The notes below the pieces were generated by a model. It did no database searches. It saw nothing but the letters and a program-made list of their open reading frames with translations, and was not told the origin of the DNA. A program made the position numbers and the translations under genes. Positions 25,141 through 37,914 of a DNA stretch of 64,000 nucleotides are shown here, one piece after another. The first letter of the stretch is position 1, and every line of letters starts with the position of its first letter. Source of the DNA: Orthonyx spaldingii (taxonomy: Eukaryota; Chordata; Aves; Passeriformes; Orthonychidae); the NCBI GenBank assembly GCA_013397795.1, contig VZTJ01001391.1:1039482-1103481 (forward strand), written 5' to 3'.

Positions 25141-28100
25141 AATAATGGGAAAGATTGCTGCAAATATTATCACAGCTGTAACTAGTGCTGCATAAAAATA
25201 GACAGTTTCGTTTTTAAGGACCTACTTTGTTCTATTTGCATAGACATTTAGGAAACTATATTGGCATCTACATGAAATACAGTGAAAATTTATCAGCATT
25301 GTCTCAAATGTTCCTTTGTAGCATACCTGGATTATATATGAAAAGTTTCAAAAGCAGTGAGTGTCCCTCATGAAAAATAGCTAAATTATTTCTCAACTTT
25401 ATTTGTTTAATGAATAATTAGTTGTGTTCATGGTTTACATAAACAACAATTTGAGCTTTGTGTGGTTTATTTGTGTTCCTGTATGACGTTGAATTTCCCA
25501 CTCTTGATTTCTGGATTGTTGTTCAAAACTTTTTCAGACACAGTTTGTAGTAGTTCCAGATCTTCTACTCTCAAACAGTTTCTTTCACTTCTGAGTATCT
25601 ATTGCATGTCACTGCAGTGAGATCCACAGCAGAGCACCTGCCTACTGCTCCTGTGAGTGAGCCAGATCTGTCCCATACTGCTGTCAGTGATCCAGCTCAT
25701 GGTATTGACCACACTTGCTCCTAGTCCTCAGCACATAAGTACCATTCATCAAGCTGAAGAAGCAGTCACTGTATTAGGAAACCTTTATGGACCCTGTCCC
25801 AATTTTCCACTCCTTGCTGTTTTTCTACCATTCTTTCTCTTTTTTTTTTTCTCTGTTGCAAACTGGCTGTGCCATTTCTTCACATGCTCAAATCCAAACA
25901 TCTCTCCTCGTCCTCGTCTACCATCCAAACCAAGTGTCATTGGAATTCATCCTTACTCTTACACTTAGAGGAACTTCAGTACTTTCTTCTCAATAAAATT
26001 TTGTTACATTTCCTAGTAAGAAAACTGCAATCACTGAAAATAAACAGCAGCATTTACTCTAAATAATTCCTTACCCACAAATGAAAAGGCTCCAGTGGAT
26101 TTCTTCAATGGTAAAATTGAGCACATATGATGGTCTGATATATAAATTAAAAGCTTACTGTAGGTTCAAAAATCTCATGGCACAGATGTTCTAGACTTTA
26201 AAAAACAAAAAAAAATCCATTTTGTAGAGAATTCTATATTCTCTGCTGGTAGCTCTCCCTGCTTGTTCTATTTAGTTTTCTTACAAAGAGTATCCTGATG
26301 TAAGTGTACACTATGTTCATTCTCACGCTATTTTTTGTATGTTTTTCTTTGAACAGATGATTATAATATAGACAAGACTGCCAGCTAGTTGCTGTGTGTT
26401 TCTCAGTGTTTATTTTATTAGTTGACTTTACTTCATGAAATTATTCTTTGCTTTGTTTCTGACTTGGGTTAATGTAAGTTATTGTGAAGGGAGGACTATT
26501 TTCAGCAAATTATGTATATATTTTAACAGCAGCAGTGTAGACAATGCCGTGTAGAAAAATGATAAGGAAGGTGTCTGACCTATAAAGAAAAATCTGATCC
26601 CTTGAGAACTCAGTTTACTCTTTTAGGCTCAAACTAAAAAGTGCTTAGATTTCATTCTGATGAGCCATGGAAACTGCTATTTGTAAAGGGTAGAAAAGTT
26701 ATGGGCCTGTAGAACAATTATTTGCAGGCTCTTTTTAACTTCCCTGATAATGCAGTTGTCTCTTCTTCCCTGCTGCATTAAAGTAGATGACTGAAGTGTG
26801 AATGTAGCAGAATCCTGAAAAATCACAAGAGTCATAGAAAGGATAGATATGAATCAGCTATTGACTCTCACTTCCTGGATAAGATCTGAGGAAAAGAGGA
26901 CTATTAAATGAAACTGGAGCTGCTTGTACATTAAATTTACTGAGCTCTTAACATAGTTTTGTGACTTCTGTGCTTCAACCTCCAAGTTATCCATACCTGA
27001 GGTAGTTATTTAACATTGTCTACATCTGTTCTAGAGTAGATATGGCTCAAGAATTGATTTTTGTTTCCCCACATCATTTAAAAAATAGTTAGGCATGTCA
27101 CAAAACTAACAGAAAATACATGTGTGTTAAGGTAGAAGTTATCTTTCCTTAAAGAAGGGGGCTTATGCACATCAGCCCTCATTTCTTCATGTGGCCACTA
27201 GGTTTTATTTCATAAGGGGATTATGCTGCCAGCCTTATCTACTCCATCAATATGATCTTCATCATGATCTAGCACATCCAGATGCAGTCCTAAATTGGCA
27301 TGGAAAGGTTTAATTCACCACATAGTGCAAGATGAAGATTAAGCATATACATGGCATTTCTGTGCTTTTGTTCTTAAAAGACAGAGTATAAAACATCATA
27401 AAATGCCTCCGAGCCATTTACTCAATCCGGAAGAAATTTTGCAGGAAGCAAAAGGAAACCTACCTTGAGAGAACTGTGCTGGTCATGTTCCAGCCTGCAG
27501 CACATGTAAATAGAAATAACCTCACTGTCAGAACACAGGCAGGGAGGCTGTAATGTTTAATCCTTTTGAATAAGCTATTTAAAGAGGGGCAAAGTATCGT
27601 AAAAACAATTAGAGGCTTTTTACCCCTTGGTTAGCGAAATCTTTGCATCTGTGGGTTTTGGAGAGGAGGAAGTGGCCATCTCTACCACCAATGAGTGTTA
27701 GCTTCTCTTCTGGATGTAAAGAATCATTTTTTAAAATGTATTTTCCAAATACGAATATTTGAGCAAAACATTTTCAAAAGTTTTCTTTGAGTATTTTGAA
27801 GAAGCATGACCAAAAAAAAATAGTTATTTTGAAATTATGTATTCTTCTCAACAGTGTAGATGCATCTATGAATATGGTAGCTCTGAAGGTGTGTATTTAT
27901 GCTTGGAGTGAATCTGTTGGCTCCAGATTGATGTGTGGAGATGTGGTGTTGGGTTCCTACAAATACACCATGAGAAAGAAGTCTTTTTTTTTTCTTTTCA
28001 ATGAAAGACAGCCCAAATGTATGAGTTTATTATTCAGCGCAGAGGACTCAATACCTCCTGTTTCTGTCTAGGCTTTAAGAGCTTCAAGTTCCGTCACTAT

Positions 28101-31100
28101 GAGTGCTCTAGCCCAGTGAATGTGATGCACATTCTTTGCAAGAACCATGGTCACTGTGTAGTCCTCTCTAGTAGATGCCAGGCCAGTGGGGTGTTCTCCA
28201 TCTTATAACAGAGTGAGCTGTCTCAAAAGCCCTCCTGGCAGGCTGTGGTAAATTATCAGACTTGCCTTTAGTCAGTGAAGAATGGATAAGGCTTCTTGAG
28301 AACATGAGCTACGGCACTTGCTTATCTTGCAGTAGGCTGGAGCAAGGCTTAACAACTGAATGATGCCTGGGGTGAGGCAAAAGTCTCACACCCAAGATCC
28401 TCATTAAGCCCTATTTGTATATTAACTATCACATTCTAAGAATGTAAATGAAGAGAAAAGATAACATGCCTTACATATATGATGACAGTCACCAGACCCC
28501 ACCTATAACAGGCAGTTATTCCACCCCTTTGCAAAGGGACAAAGATTATTGTATAAGAAGTGGGTTTTGGGGACCAAACAAAGAAGAGCTTAATTTATGT
28601 TATCTTTTTGACAGCCATACTTATGCAAATACAATATAAATGGATTATCTATCTACTTGTCAACCAGTCCTATTCAGCCCTATTTCTTTTTCCTTTATAA
28701 GTCTGAAAATGAAAAAGATATTTGAAAAGATATGTCAAAGAATCACATTCAATTGCTTAATTTTTTAGGCCAGGAAAATGCTGGAAATTTACATTTTAAA
28801 TTCTGAAAAAAACTTCTTGCCTTTTGGTTTGCTTCCAAAACAGATGAAAGTACCTCGAAGTACGTCATAGTTTTCCTCCTTGGCCTGGGAAGTATTTGAA
28901 GTATTTGAGTGATTCAATGACTCCTTCAATTCTTCTCAGGAATGTTTAGCCATCTCCTGGGTGGGTTTACTGAAAATAATGTTCAAAAATCTTCTCTAAA
29001 CTTTTTCTTAGAAAATGTGGGAATGCTGAATAGGATGTTTCCTTTTCCTGGAAGTTATTTCATTTACCTCATTTCACCACATTGTTTTGCTGTCTTCTAC
29101 TGATGCCAATTGGACCAACCTATCTTAAATGGCAAGCTTAATTATTATTTAACTGCAAAGAAATATTTTAACAAAAAAACAAGAGTATTTTAATGCTTAT
29201 ATTGTTTTACTGTTGAGGGATGGGTGGGTGTATTCTTCCATAACATTTATAGAGTTTTCATTAACCAGGAAATTAATTTTATAGCAGATAACCTCTTTAA
29301 TGAATGTATTTGAGTAATGATTATACGTAGATAGTTTAGATATAATAGGGATAGATTTAAGCTCTGTTATTCAGTTTTTCTGTCAGGAATAAAGTTTCTT
29401 CACAACTTTAGGCACAATACTCAAAATCAAGGCAGGATCAGTGTGAATCCCACAAAATATTACCAGATTAAATTTTTGAAACTGACATCAAAATGCAGCA
29501 GAACTCAGTGGAAAGATATATGTGTATTTTCATACTTAACCTCTCCCCCATACATCTAGTAATTTAGTGACAACTCAAGTCTAGGGAAATCTAGAGTTGG
29601 GATAAATGTTAATATAAAATGTAACTCTTTGCTGAGCAAAATTTAGGAGGCACTCTATTTCCATGAGTTTGAGAGCCATGTACCAGATGTCAGTATTGTT
29701 CCCAGTTGATATTTATAGGTGAAGACTGTCTAAATCTAAATCTAAAGTGATTTAGGTAGAATACTCACAAAATTGGAGTTGCAAGATAGAATAAAATAAA
29801 AGTAATATAGAAATTTATTACTGCTGTTGTGAGGGAAGGATGACTATGACTTCTGCAAGACTCAAGGATACTTGACCTAATGGATGAGTAAATCTAAATA
29901 TGTCTATAAATATTTTCATAATTCTATACTTCAGGAAGAAAACAGAAATGAGTTGTACTGTGTCTGATCTGAGGGCAGTCTGTGAAAAACAGGAAGATTG
30001 TGTTTGGTTTTTAGAAAGCTTTTCTTTTACTCTAAGCAATGCAATAAAAACCTAAATAAATAAGCATATAAATAAACCTCACCACTTTTATTGTATTTTC
30101 TTACTTTGATCTCTTTGCAAATGGGAAAGCCCCGTGTTGCCTGTCTTAAGTGGAAGACAGACTATTCAAGGATGCCCCACTTTCCCATTCTCCTGAGGTT
30201 CCTTCAGCTGACCTTTTTCTTGACTTACTAATATAACAATTTCAGATGTAAGTTTTTCCCTTGCATTTCCTACAAGATCATCACGGTTTGGAGAGCGGGT
30301 GGTCTGTCGTCCCACTTTGTGGAGTTCATCTGCTTTCATGGATGAAGTTGATACAGAACCACTAATTTGAAGTTGCTCTGTTCATAAGCGTTGATTTTTA
30401 AGAACACTCTATACACTTTATGCCCAATAGATGGCAGTGAAGCACTGGAAAATCTACCAGCTTTGTATAGGATTTTATTTTTAAATGTCTTCTGCAGTGA
30501 AAATAACCAGCTACAGCCTAATGCCCTCCTGAAGAGCAGACAAATTTAAAATTCCCTCTAAATTCTGAGCTGTTGTTTCATGGGAAACTGAAATTTTCAT
30601 ATGCATCATAATCCAGACTTCGCTTTCTGATATTTTTTTGTGACTGTGCTTCTGTTCTTCCTGTCTTAACTCTTAAAATACTTTTTTTAAACATTCACAG
30701 AAGTCTGTGACTCTTTTTTTTATTATATGCCAATCATTGTTGACAAGGTGATGACAAATTCCAGTGCTTATCTTTTCATTAAAATAGAATAATCTCTTCT
30801 GTGTCTCCAGGGTAGTGACAAATTGCACCTAAGTTTAAGAAGATCCTTCTGTGGTCACACCTCTGAGAAATATAGAATATTTTACTGAATTACTTGAAGT
30901 TTTTGTATCAACTACATAAAAAGAGTGGGCTTTGAAGCAATAAAGAGAAGGAGTTGTGCTTGGAATTTAGAGGAGGAAAGTTGTTTTCCACTGTATGCAA
31001 TATTCCAAGTTTCATTAGATAGCAACACAATTTTTCAGAAAATCTTAGAGCAATAATTCACCTGGTATTGACTGATTGTTCCTAAGGTCCTTGCTGCCTA

Positions 31101-33886
31101 TTCATCATGAGGCTTCAAACTAAAACTGATAATTTATTTTGCACTTCAGAAAAATGTGCGCTACAAAAAATGGTGATGTCCTATTTTATGATTGTGCTTT
31201 CAGTCTAGGAAGATCTTCAAAACAAAGTACCTGCACAGCAATATTTGCTATTTAAGAACTACATGAAAGGACAGAAGGTGTGAATTATTTACAAAAGTAT
31301 GCACATGACATCTGATAGCCATAAAAATTACACACCCACTTTATAAACATGATTTATGCTTCAAAATACATATCTTCCCCTCCCCTCCCCTTCTGTGGAA
31401 CAAATGCTTCCTTAATAAAGAATTTGTATTTATAATTCCATTTACTGAGAAAGTTGTTTTCTAGCTTCTTGCAAGAGTATGCAACTTCTTCTCTAAAGTT
31501 TTGAGATTTTGTCCTCACTTTTTCAGGTGGTTGGCCAACTTTATAAGATGGTGTACATACACAAAAGAGATCTTGACAAGACTGGTAGGAGACATGAAAA
31601 GAAGCAAAGAGAAGATAGTATGAAAAATAACAATGAAAGGTTCCTAAGCAATTATTTTACCTGTCAGATGATGAAATTCTTTGCAAGAGAAGATTTCTAC
31701 CTAACTAATTTCACTGGTTGACCTCTGTTGTTCCCATAAGGGCTAAATTTAACATCCGTCTTGTGATATGGAATGCTTCAAAGCAAACTGTAGGCAAAGA
31801 TGTTGGAGGTTTGCACTGGTGGTAGGTTTCACTGCTGCCTTTCTAGCAGTAAAAGTCCAAAATACAGGCCTGCCATTTTGTGCTCCCTGCAGTGAAGCAG
31901 CTGTTCTGCACAGTCCATAAAGGGTGGAGTTTGCAAAAGACATTCAACTTTTCTGCTTTAGTAGTAGAAAATTAATAGAATTGACCAGGTTTTCTTGTTG
32001 TTTTTTTTTTTTTACCATCAGTTACTATGCAGTAATTTTTTCCTAACTTCAATATTCGTATCATTTTGGCTCACACCTCTTTCCTGTAACAACATTATAA
32101 TAGCTCAGTGGTTTGGATAGAGATGATACATCTTTGAATATCATGACAAAAATCAGCCTAAATAGTTCAAAGAACTGTTTTGGCATTGGATCAAAATTCA
32201 CTCAAAAAAATGTAAGCTTGTATTTATAAAATAAACTGTGCTAAACAATGTAATTATGGTTCATCATGTCAACTTGAATAAACTTGAAAGGTTTCACTAT
32301 TTTCAATGCCATTGTAAAATTGTACCAAAAGTGAAAAACTGAATACTGTGTATTTTCTATTGAACCACAAAAGAAGTCTAAGTCCAGATAATACTCAGGG
32401 TCTCATTTAGAAACCACAAACTCCTGAGTATTTAGAGTTAAGACTAAAAATACAGTCTTAACTTATTTTGTTGCATTTAGGTATTGAAGAGGTGGAATTA
32501 CCTACGCAGAATGGGGTTAGTTAAGGATCCTAAACAGAGTTTGAAAATATCCACAGACGCAGCATTATATGTCGCCAGTCCCATTTACGGATACTGCTAT
32601 ATTAATGACACAATATTTGTTTTAGAGGCCACCAAATATCTCTGCCAGATTAAACATTTGTAATCTGGATCCAACTTTAATATACTCTTTCAAATGGGAA
32701 AGCCACAAACAGCTATAGGCAACATCAACACAGTCTCCCTCAATCTGTTAATTTGTCAGAATTACAGACAAGGTAGAGCCAATAATAATAAGCACCTTCC
32801 ATGAGGACATTAATTAGAATGTTAAAATAATGAGACTCCTTGCTATAAACAAATCTGAGTTTAGTGTGTTGGAAGAAAAATCCTACACTACTTCAATAAA
32901 ATATTGGCAGCAAACAGGTCAGTCCAGTGAAATGAGAGCAGAGTATAAACTTCCTTCCCTCTTTTTATCCAAAGATGCTCATGATCTGCAACTTTTGAAT
33001 ACACCTGACCATCTTCTCTTTTTATTATTTGGTCCTTGTTTACCATTTTGGACATGTCTGCACAGTATATCTGCTCATTCAAGCATAGAATATAACTCTC
33101 TCAGAAACGTCCACTTCACTTCCTTAGGTGGAACTAAAGGGATTATCCTGTATTTTCTCTACAGCCACAGGATTTGCTTTTTCAATTCCATGGGCTTTCA
33201 ATGACATGGCAATAAGGCAAATGGAGAAAAAAGAGGAACAACAGTATGAAATACAGCATTAATCTGTAGCAACTTCACTAGTGGAGATATTTTTCTGGAC
33301 AAGGGCTGCTTTTTGGACTAGTGGACTAGATTAGTGACACAAATATGGGACAACTGGCCATGATACTGGTCTCAATGGTAATACAGCTCATTTTTGGGGG
33401 AAACGCTTCCTTATTCCCTCCCCTCCAGTTCTGACGTTTCTGTCCTCTGCTCTTAAAGAGGAATTCTTCTGCAAAGGCAAAACATTTTCAGTGAAAAACA
33501 GTCTTTATAATGAAAGGTTAATTGTTGAAGGGTTTGATCAATTTTAAGGCTGAAAAAATGTATATGCATTTGGGCTCCATGCATATTATGGCTGAAGTGT
33601 CTATGTGGCAATACAGCAATTACCTATGTGTGTCTACTGCCTGAAACACCAGGTATAAATATTCAAAAGCCATCCTTTCACAAAAGGCAAAGAGCAAACT
33701 AAAAGCAGATATTATGCTGTTGTATTCCATAAAAATTTGCAATGAGATTGCATAGAAATGAAAGAGAAGCTCAATCTGTAAGGGGCATTTTGCTTTCAGT
33801 CTGCTTACCCAATATACTATAGCCCAAAATGGAGTCACTGTACATTTTTGATTGTTATTTTGTCTTTTCTGTTTATCTCTGTGTTG
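25141..33886. other. Gene-free AT-rich sequence
   Basis: About 8.7 kb with no classified transposon or exon that I can recognise. Small simple repeats include a T-run near 25842-25852, CCCCT units at about 31377-31390 and a T-run near 32001-32013. The plus-strand frame at 32830-33204 (124 codons) shows no known domain. The block around 27540-27650 is flagged as a possible conserved noncoding element. Confidence 0.55.
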
Positions 33887-33891
33887 CCCGA
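33887..33891. other. 5-bp target-site duplication, left copy (CCCGA)
   Basis: It pairs with CCTGA at 34939-34943 on the other side of the LTR, with one mismatch consistent with age. A 5-bp duplication is typical of ERVL-type integration. Confidence 0.6.
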
Positions 33892-34938
33892 TGTATTGGT
33901 TTTGCATGGCTTGGTTTTTTGTATTGAGGGGGGCTGAAGGGGTGGCTTCTGTGAGCCGCTTCTAGAAGCTTCTTGGATGTCCAGCAGAGCCAATCCCTGG
34001 TGGCTCCAAAGATGGATGTGCTGCTGGCCAAGGCAATGAAATCAAAACAAAAAGTTGGTGCACTGTTTTAATTGCAGCCAGAGTAGAGAAGAGTGAGAAG
34101 ATGTGAGAGGAACAACTCTGCAGACACCAAAGTCAGTACAGAAGGAGGTGGAGGATGTGTTCCAGGCCCCAGAGCTGAGATTCCTCTGCAGCCCATGGTG
34201 CAGACCATGGTGAAGCAGCTGTGCCCCTGCAGCCCAAGGAGGACCACGGGGATGCAGAGATTCACCTGCAGCCTGTGAGGGAGCCCTACGCCAGAGCAGG
34301 TGGATGCCTGAGAGGAGGCTGTGAGCCCTCTGGGAGACCTGTGGAGAGAGAGGCCTTGCTCCTATACTGGAGCAGGCTGTCCTTGAAGGACTGCATCCCG
34401 TGAAACAGTGACCCCCACTGCAGCAGTTTTGGGAGGACTGTTTCCCATGGGATGGACTCTCGTTGCAGCAGATTGCAGGGAGGTGTTGCTCGTGAGATGG
34501 ACTCACATTGGAGAAGTTCACAGAGAACTGTCTCCCATGGGAGGAACCCCACAGTGGAGCAGGGGGGAATGGTTCCTCTCCCTGAGCAGCAGAAGTCATG
34601 GGTGATGAACTGACCATATGACCACAACCCCCATTCCCTGTCTTCTTGTGCCACTTGGGTAGGAGTTGGAGCTGAAAGGAGGGAAGGGTGGGAGGAAGGT
34701 GTTTTTTAAGGGCTTATTTCACTTCTCATTATCCTGCTCTGATTTTGTTAGTAATAAATTCATTTCATGTCTCTCAGTTGAGCCTGTTTTGCCCATGATG
34801 GTATTTGATGAGCCTCCTCTCTCTTATCTCAACACATAAACCCTTTGTTACATTTTCTCTCCTCTTTCCCCTTGCAGAAGGGAGTGAGTGAGCAGCTTTG
34901 GTGGGTGCCTGGCATCAGGCCGGCGTCACCCCACAACA
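33892..34938 (+). mobile_element. Solo ERVL-type LTR, 1047 bp (copy 1)
   Basis: It begins TGTATTGG and ends CACAACA, flanked by a near-matching 5-bp duplication (CCCGA/CCTGA). It aligns along its whole length with the LTR at 55597-56637. The middle is GC-rich and contains degenerate internal repeats built on 'cccatgggatggactc' and 'gcagcagtttt'. A poly(A) signal AATAAA lies at 34753-34758, and the last ~40 bases ('gggtgcctggcatc...') match the ends of the other LTRs here. No gag, pol or env sequence adjoins it, so it is a solo LTR left by recombination. Long antisense frames across it reflect composition. Confidence 0.88.
34753..34758 (+). promoter_or_regulatory. LTR poly(A) signal AATAAA
   Basis: The hexamer sits in the R/U5 part of LTR copy 1, at the same relative place as in the copy at 55.6 kb. 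Confidence 0.7.
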
Positions 34939-34943
34939 CCTGA
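34939..34943. other. 5-bp target-site duplication, right copy (CCTGA)
   Basis: It matches CCCGA at 33887-33891 at four of five positions. Confidence 0.6.
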
Positions 34944-34985
34944 CAGTGCAGTCATTATTCTTTTCAGACAGTACATATTGGCAGT

Positions 34986-35083
34986 TAGGGACACGGTTTA
35001 GTGGTATATTTGGCAGTGCAGGGTTGACAGTTGCACCTGATGATCTTAAGAGTCTTCTCCAACCTAAATAGTTCTGTGATTTT
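34986..35083 (+). mobile_element. CR1 3' tail fragment
   Basis: The order is 'agggacacggtttagtgg', 'ttgcacctgatgatcttaag', 'gtcttctccaacctaaatag' and 'ttctgtgatt'. This is the typical last ~100 bases of an avian CR1. It begins only about 45 bases beyond LTR copy 1. Confidence 0.85.
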
Positions 35084-37775
35084 CAGAATCCTATCAGTCA
35101 GAGATGGCTAGAGAGCACAAAGGGGTGGGAGGTTGCAATGGATTAAGATGGCTGAATGGATGGATAAATAAGCAGAAAATGGGTTTGAGAAGGGGCTGGT
35201 GGGCATGAATGCTAGGAAATAAAGATTGAAGTTTGACAAGTGCAGCATTTTTTAACATACTGAGAAAGAACAAGGAAGAAGGCAACAGGAAAAGAAGAAA
35301 CCTACTTGCAGAGCACCACAAGTGAAGCATTAATTCTGCTTTATTTAGCCCACATACAGAAATCTGTGGAAACTATGTGGTGTAATACATAACAACACAC
35401 AAAATACCTGCAAGCATAGGGAAGCGTTTTCAGATTTGTTTGTGAAAAAACTCCTGACGACCACAGTGATAGTTTGCCTGTCTCCAAATTAAGCAAAACA
35501 ATGCCTATATCTGCAAAATCAGAGTTTTGGGCTGCTCTGATTAAGAGCTTTGTGGATGGGACCCATGTCTTGCAGAACAGTGTGCCCTGTATTGCATGGG
35601 GATTTTAAACCATATTTATAGTGGTTAATTTTTTCATGATTTGATGTTAAAGTAAACTTGCAGTCCACTTCCTTATCTTTTAGACAGCATAAGATCCATA
35701 AATCCTCCCTTTTCTGCCTCACTCTGTTACATCTGTATAAGGATGCCTGTGTTCTGTCAGTTCTCCAGAAGGCATTGAACCTGTTCCAACACTGAACATG
35801 CTCCAAGCAGGGCAATTGAGTCCAGCAACTCAGAGCTGGCATACCCAGATGTGGGGACACTCTGTGAGTGATGGTATAATTATTTGTCTCCATTTTTAAG
35901 CTACAGCTTCCCGGACTGCTCCAGGCTGCGTGATGAAGTGGAGCATCTGGAAGAGCTCAGGATAGGCAGGTGCCTGAACAATACCAATCCAAACACTAAG
36001 AAATGGGGGAGAGCAGTTAAGCATGTTCAGAAGTAAGAGTGGTTTTAGACACATGCAGATGGAGAGACAAGGGTCTCCTAATACTGAAAAGAAATTTACT
36101 TCCTTCCTTACTCCCTCTCCAGGGGATTGTGTACGTTAGGTCAGATAGGAAATGATCAGCACAATAGGCAGTGGCAAAACAACTGGACTAATTACCTGCA
36201 TTCAAATATTAAAATATGCAAATCCTAGTAAGGTTCTTTTCAGTATGGGAGTCAGTGCTGCTAAAATGATGGCTTCTGCCTAAAAGTCCAGCTTGTAAAC
36301 AGAGGAGCTACAAACACAACACCCTAATACAACTTCTTAACCTTAAAATGAACAAAATTTCTGCAAAACTGAGTTTCTTCTATTTATGACAATGTTAGAG
36401 GCCTATTTGTGTTGTTTGCTAGAAAGTAGTTAAGTCTGGAAAAAATCTTATGTGTAGAAGTCACTTAGTAGTGAACTCATTAAAACTGTTCAGGTTTGTC
36501 TTTTTGGAGTTGAGACATGTTCTTATTGTGTATAATAGCCTGCAAGCACACAGTCCAAAATATGTTGACACTGAAGTACCTGGGCTTTTTGGTTTGCTGC
36601 TTGGTTACTTTACTGTGGGTACTTTATTAATAGATCCATACCATGTGCAACATATGCACCTTGAAAGATCATAGCTGCAGGGAGTCACATTGAATTATAA
36701 AATTAGTTTTGAATGCTGTTATTGATATCTCTTCCACTCCTTTATGTTTAAAGGAAGGTGCTCTTGAGAATCCTGGTAGATTGGAAAATAAATCAACTAG
36801 TTTATAGGTGTGCATCACATTTTTTCTACTTTTTCAGGAGCTCAGATAGCCAGCAAAACCAAACTCTGTTAAAGTGCTTGGAGCTCCAACACATACATTT
36901 GCAACCAGTGGTTAAAATTGCATATTGAAAAGTATTTTTAGAAGAATCTCTAAGGAAAAAAAAGTCCTCATATTCTGTCTTATTTCCTCATCCATGAAAG
37001 AAGCTGGTTAGTGTTCTCACATATGCCAGGCCATTTTTAGCCAACATTTGTACTTGTGCAGCCAGCAATTACAGAAAGTTGCAGGACATCCAGAGACACA
37101 TAAAGCCTCTACCTCTTCTGGTAAAGCAGAAATGGACTCCAATAAACAAATATTTATTCAGATCTGAGTCACAGATGCTTTAACTTCAGGTTACAGCTTC
37201 ATCTCCAAGCCTGCAAAGTTCATCCAGTTCCCATTTGCCAACTGCAGCACTGTGCTGTGTGTGCTCTTTTGCTTCACTCCAAAAGCTCTGTGACTTGATT
37301 CCATGTCTCTTTTAGGTAAAGAGTAATGATTTATGTAATCACTTATGTAGAGAATTTGACGATGTACATTTAGGAACACAGTGAATTTTTCCAATCTATG
37401 AGGAAAAAGAGCAAGATTTGGCCTTTTATTTTTATGCCTGAATTTGACATATTCTTGTACACAGGGACTGATCCAACACCTACTGAATTTAGTGGAAGGA
37501 TTGTTCTTTTCCCATAATAGATGCTCTCAAATTACTTTACTTGTGATGTGCTAATGTAAAACAATTTCTCTTGTGTTCATCAACAAACTTGAGAAAATTA
37601 CTATATATAGAAACAAAATTCTTAAAATGTGACAAAATTTAAGATTCATAAACCCCCTCTTTTCCAAGGCAATTAGTATACACAATCTTCAAAAAAATTT
37701 AGTCATTTAAAATATTCAGATGGTTCAGAAGACATGACTGCGTTCACAGGGTATAATTTTTGGTCATGTGGTGTG

Positions 37776-37914
37776 AGAGTTGCTGTCTACAGGGTGTAAT
37801 GATCTGTGACCATAGACAAACTGACCCCAGGATCATCAGCCAGCCACAAACACAACACTGGGATTTAAATGTGGCTTCCAAAACCTCCACCCAGTGAGCT
37901 AAAACAGCAACTCT
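37776..37914 (-). mobile_element. Possible tRNA-derived SINE or MITE-like relic
   Basis: On the minus strand, TAGCTCACTGGG (37890-37901) fits a Pol III A box, and ATTTAAATCCC (37860-37870) resembles a decayed B box. The spacing between the boxes is shorter than in a normal tRNA. The interval is bounded by an 11-bp perfect inverted repeat (AGAGTTGCTGT at 37776-37786, its complement at 37904-37914). Either feature alone could be chance. No poly(A) or CR1-like tail is evident. Confidence 0.3.

Noticed and set aside
34042..34617. Long minus-strand open frame (191 codons) inside LTR copy 1 and a similar one at 55791-56342 in copy 2
   Set aside because: The equivalent peptide segments fall in different frames in the two copies, both strands are stop-poor here, and the region is GC-rich LTR repeat. 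This points to composition, not a conserved antisense gene.
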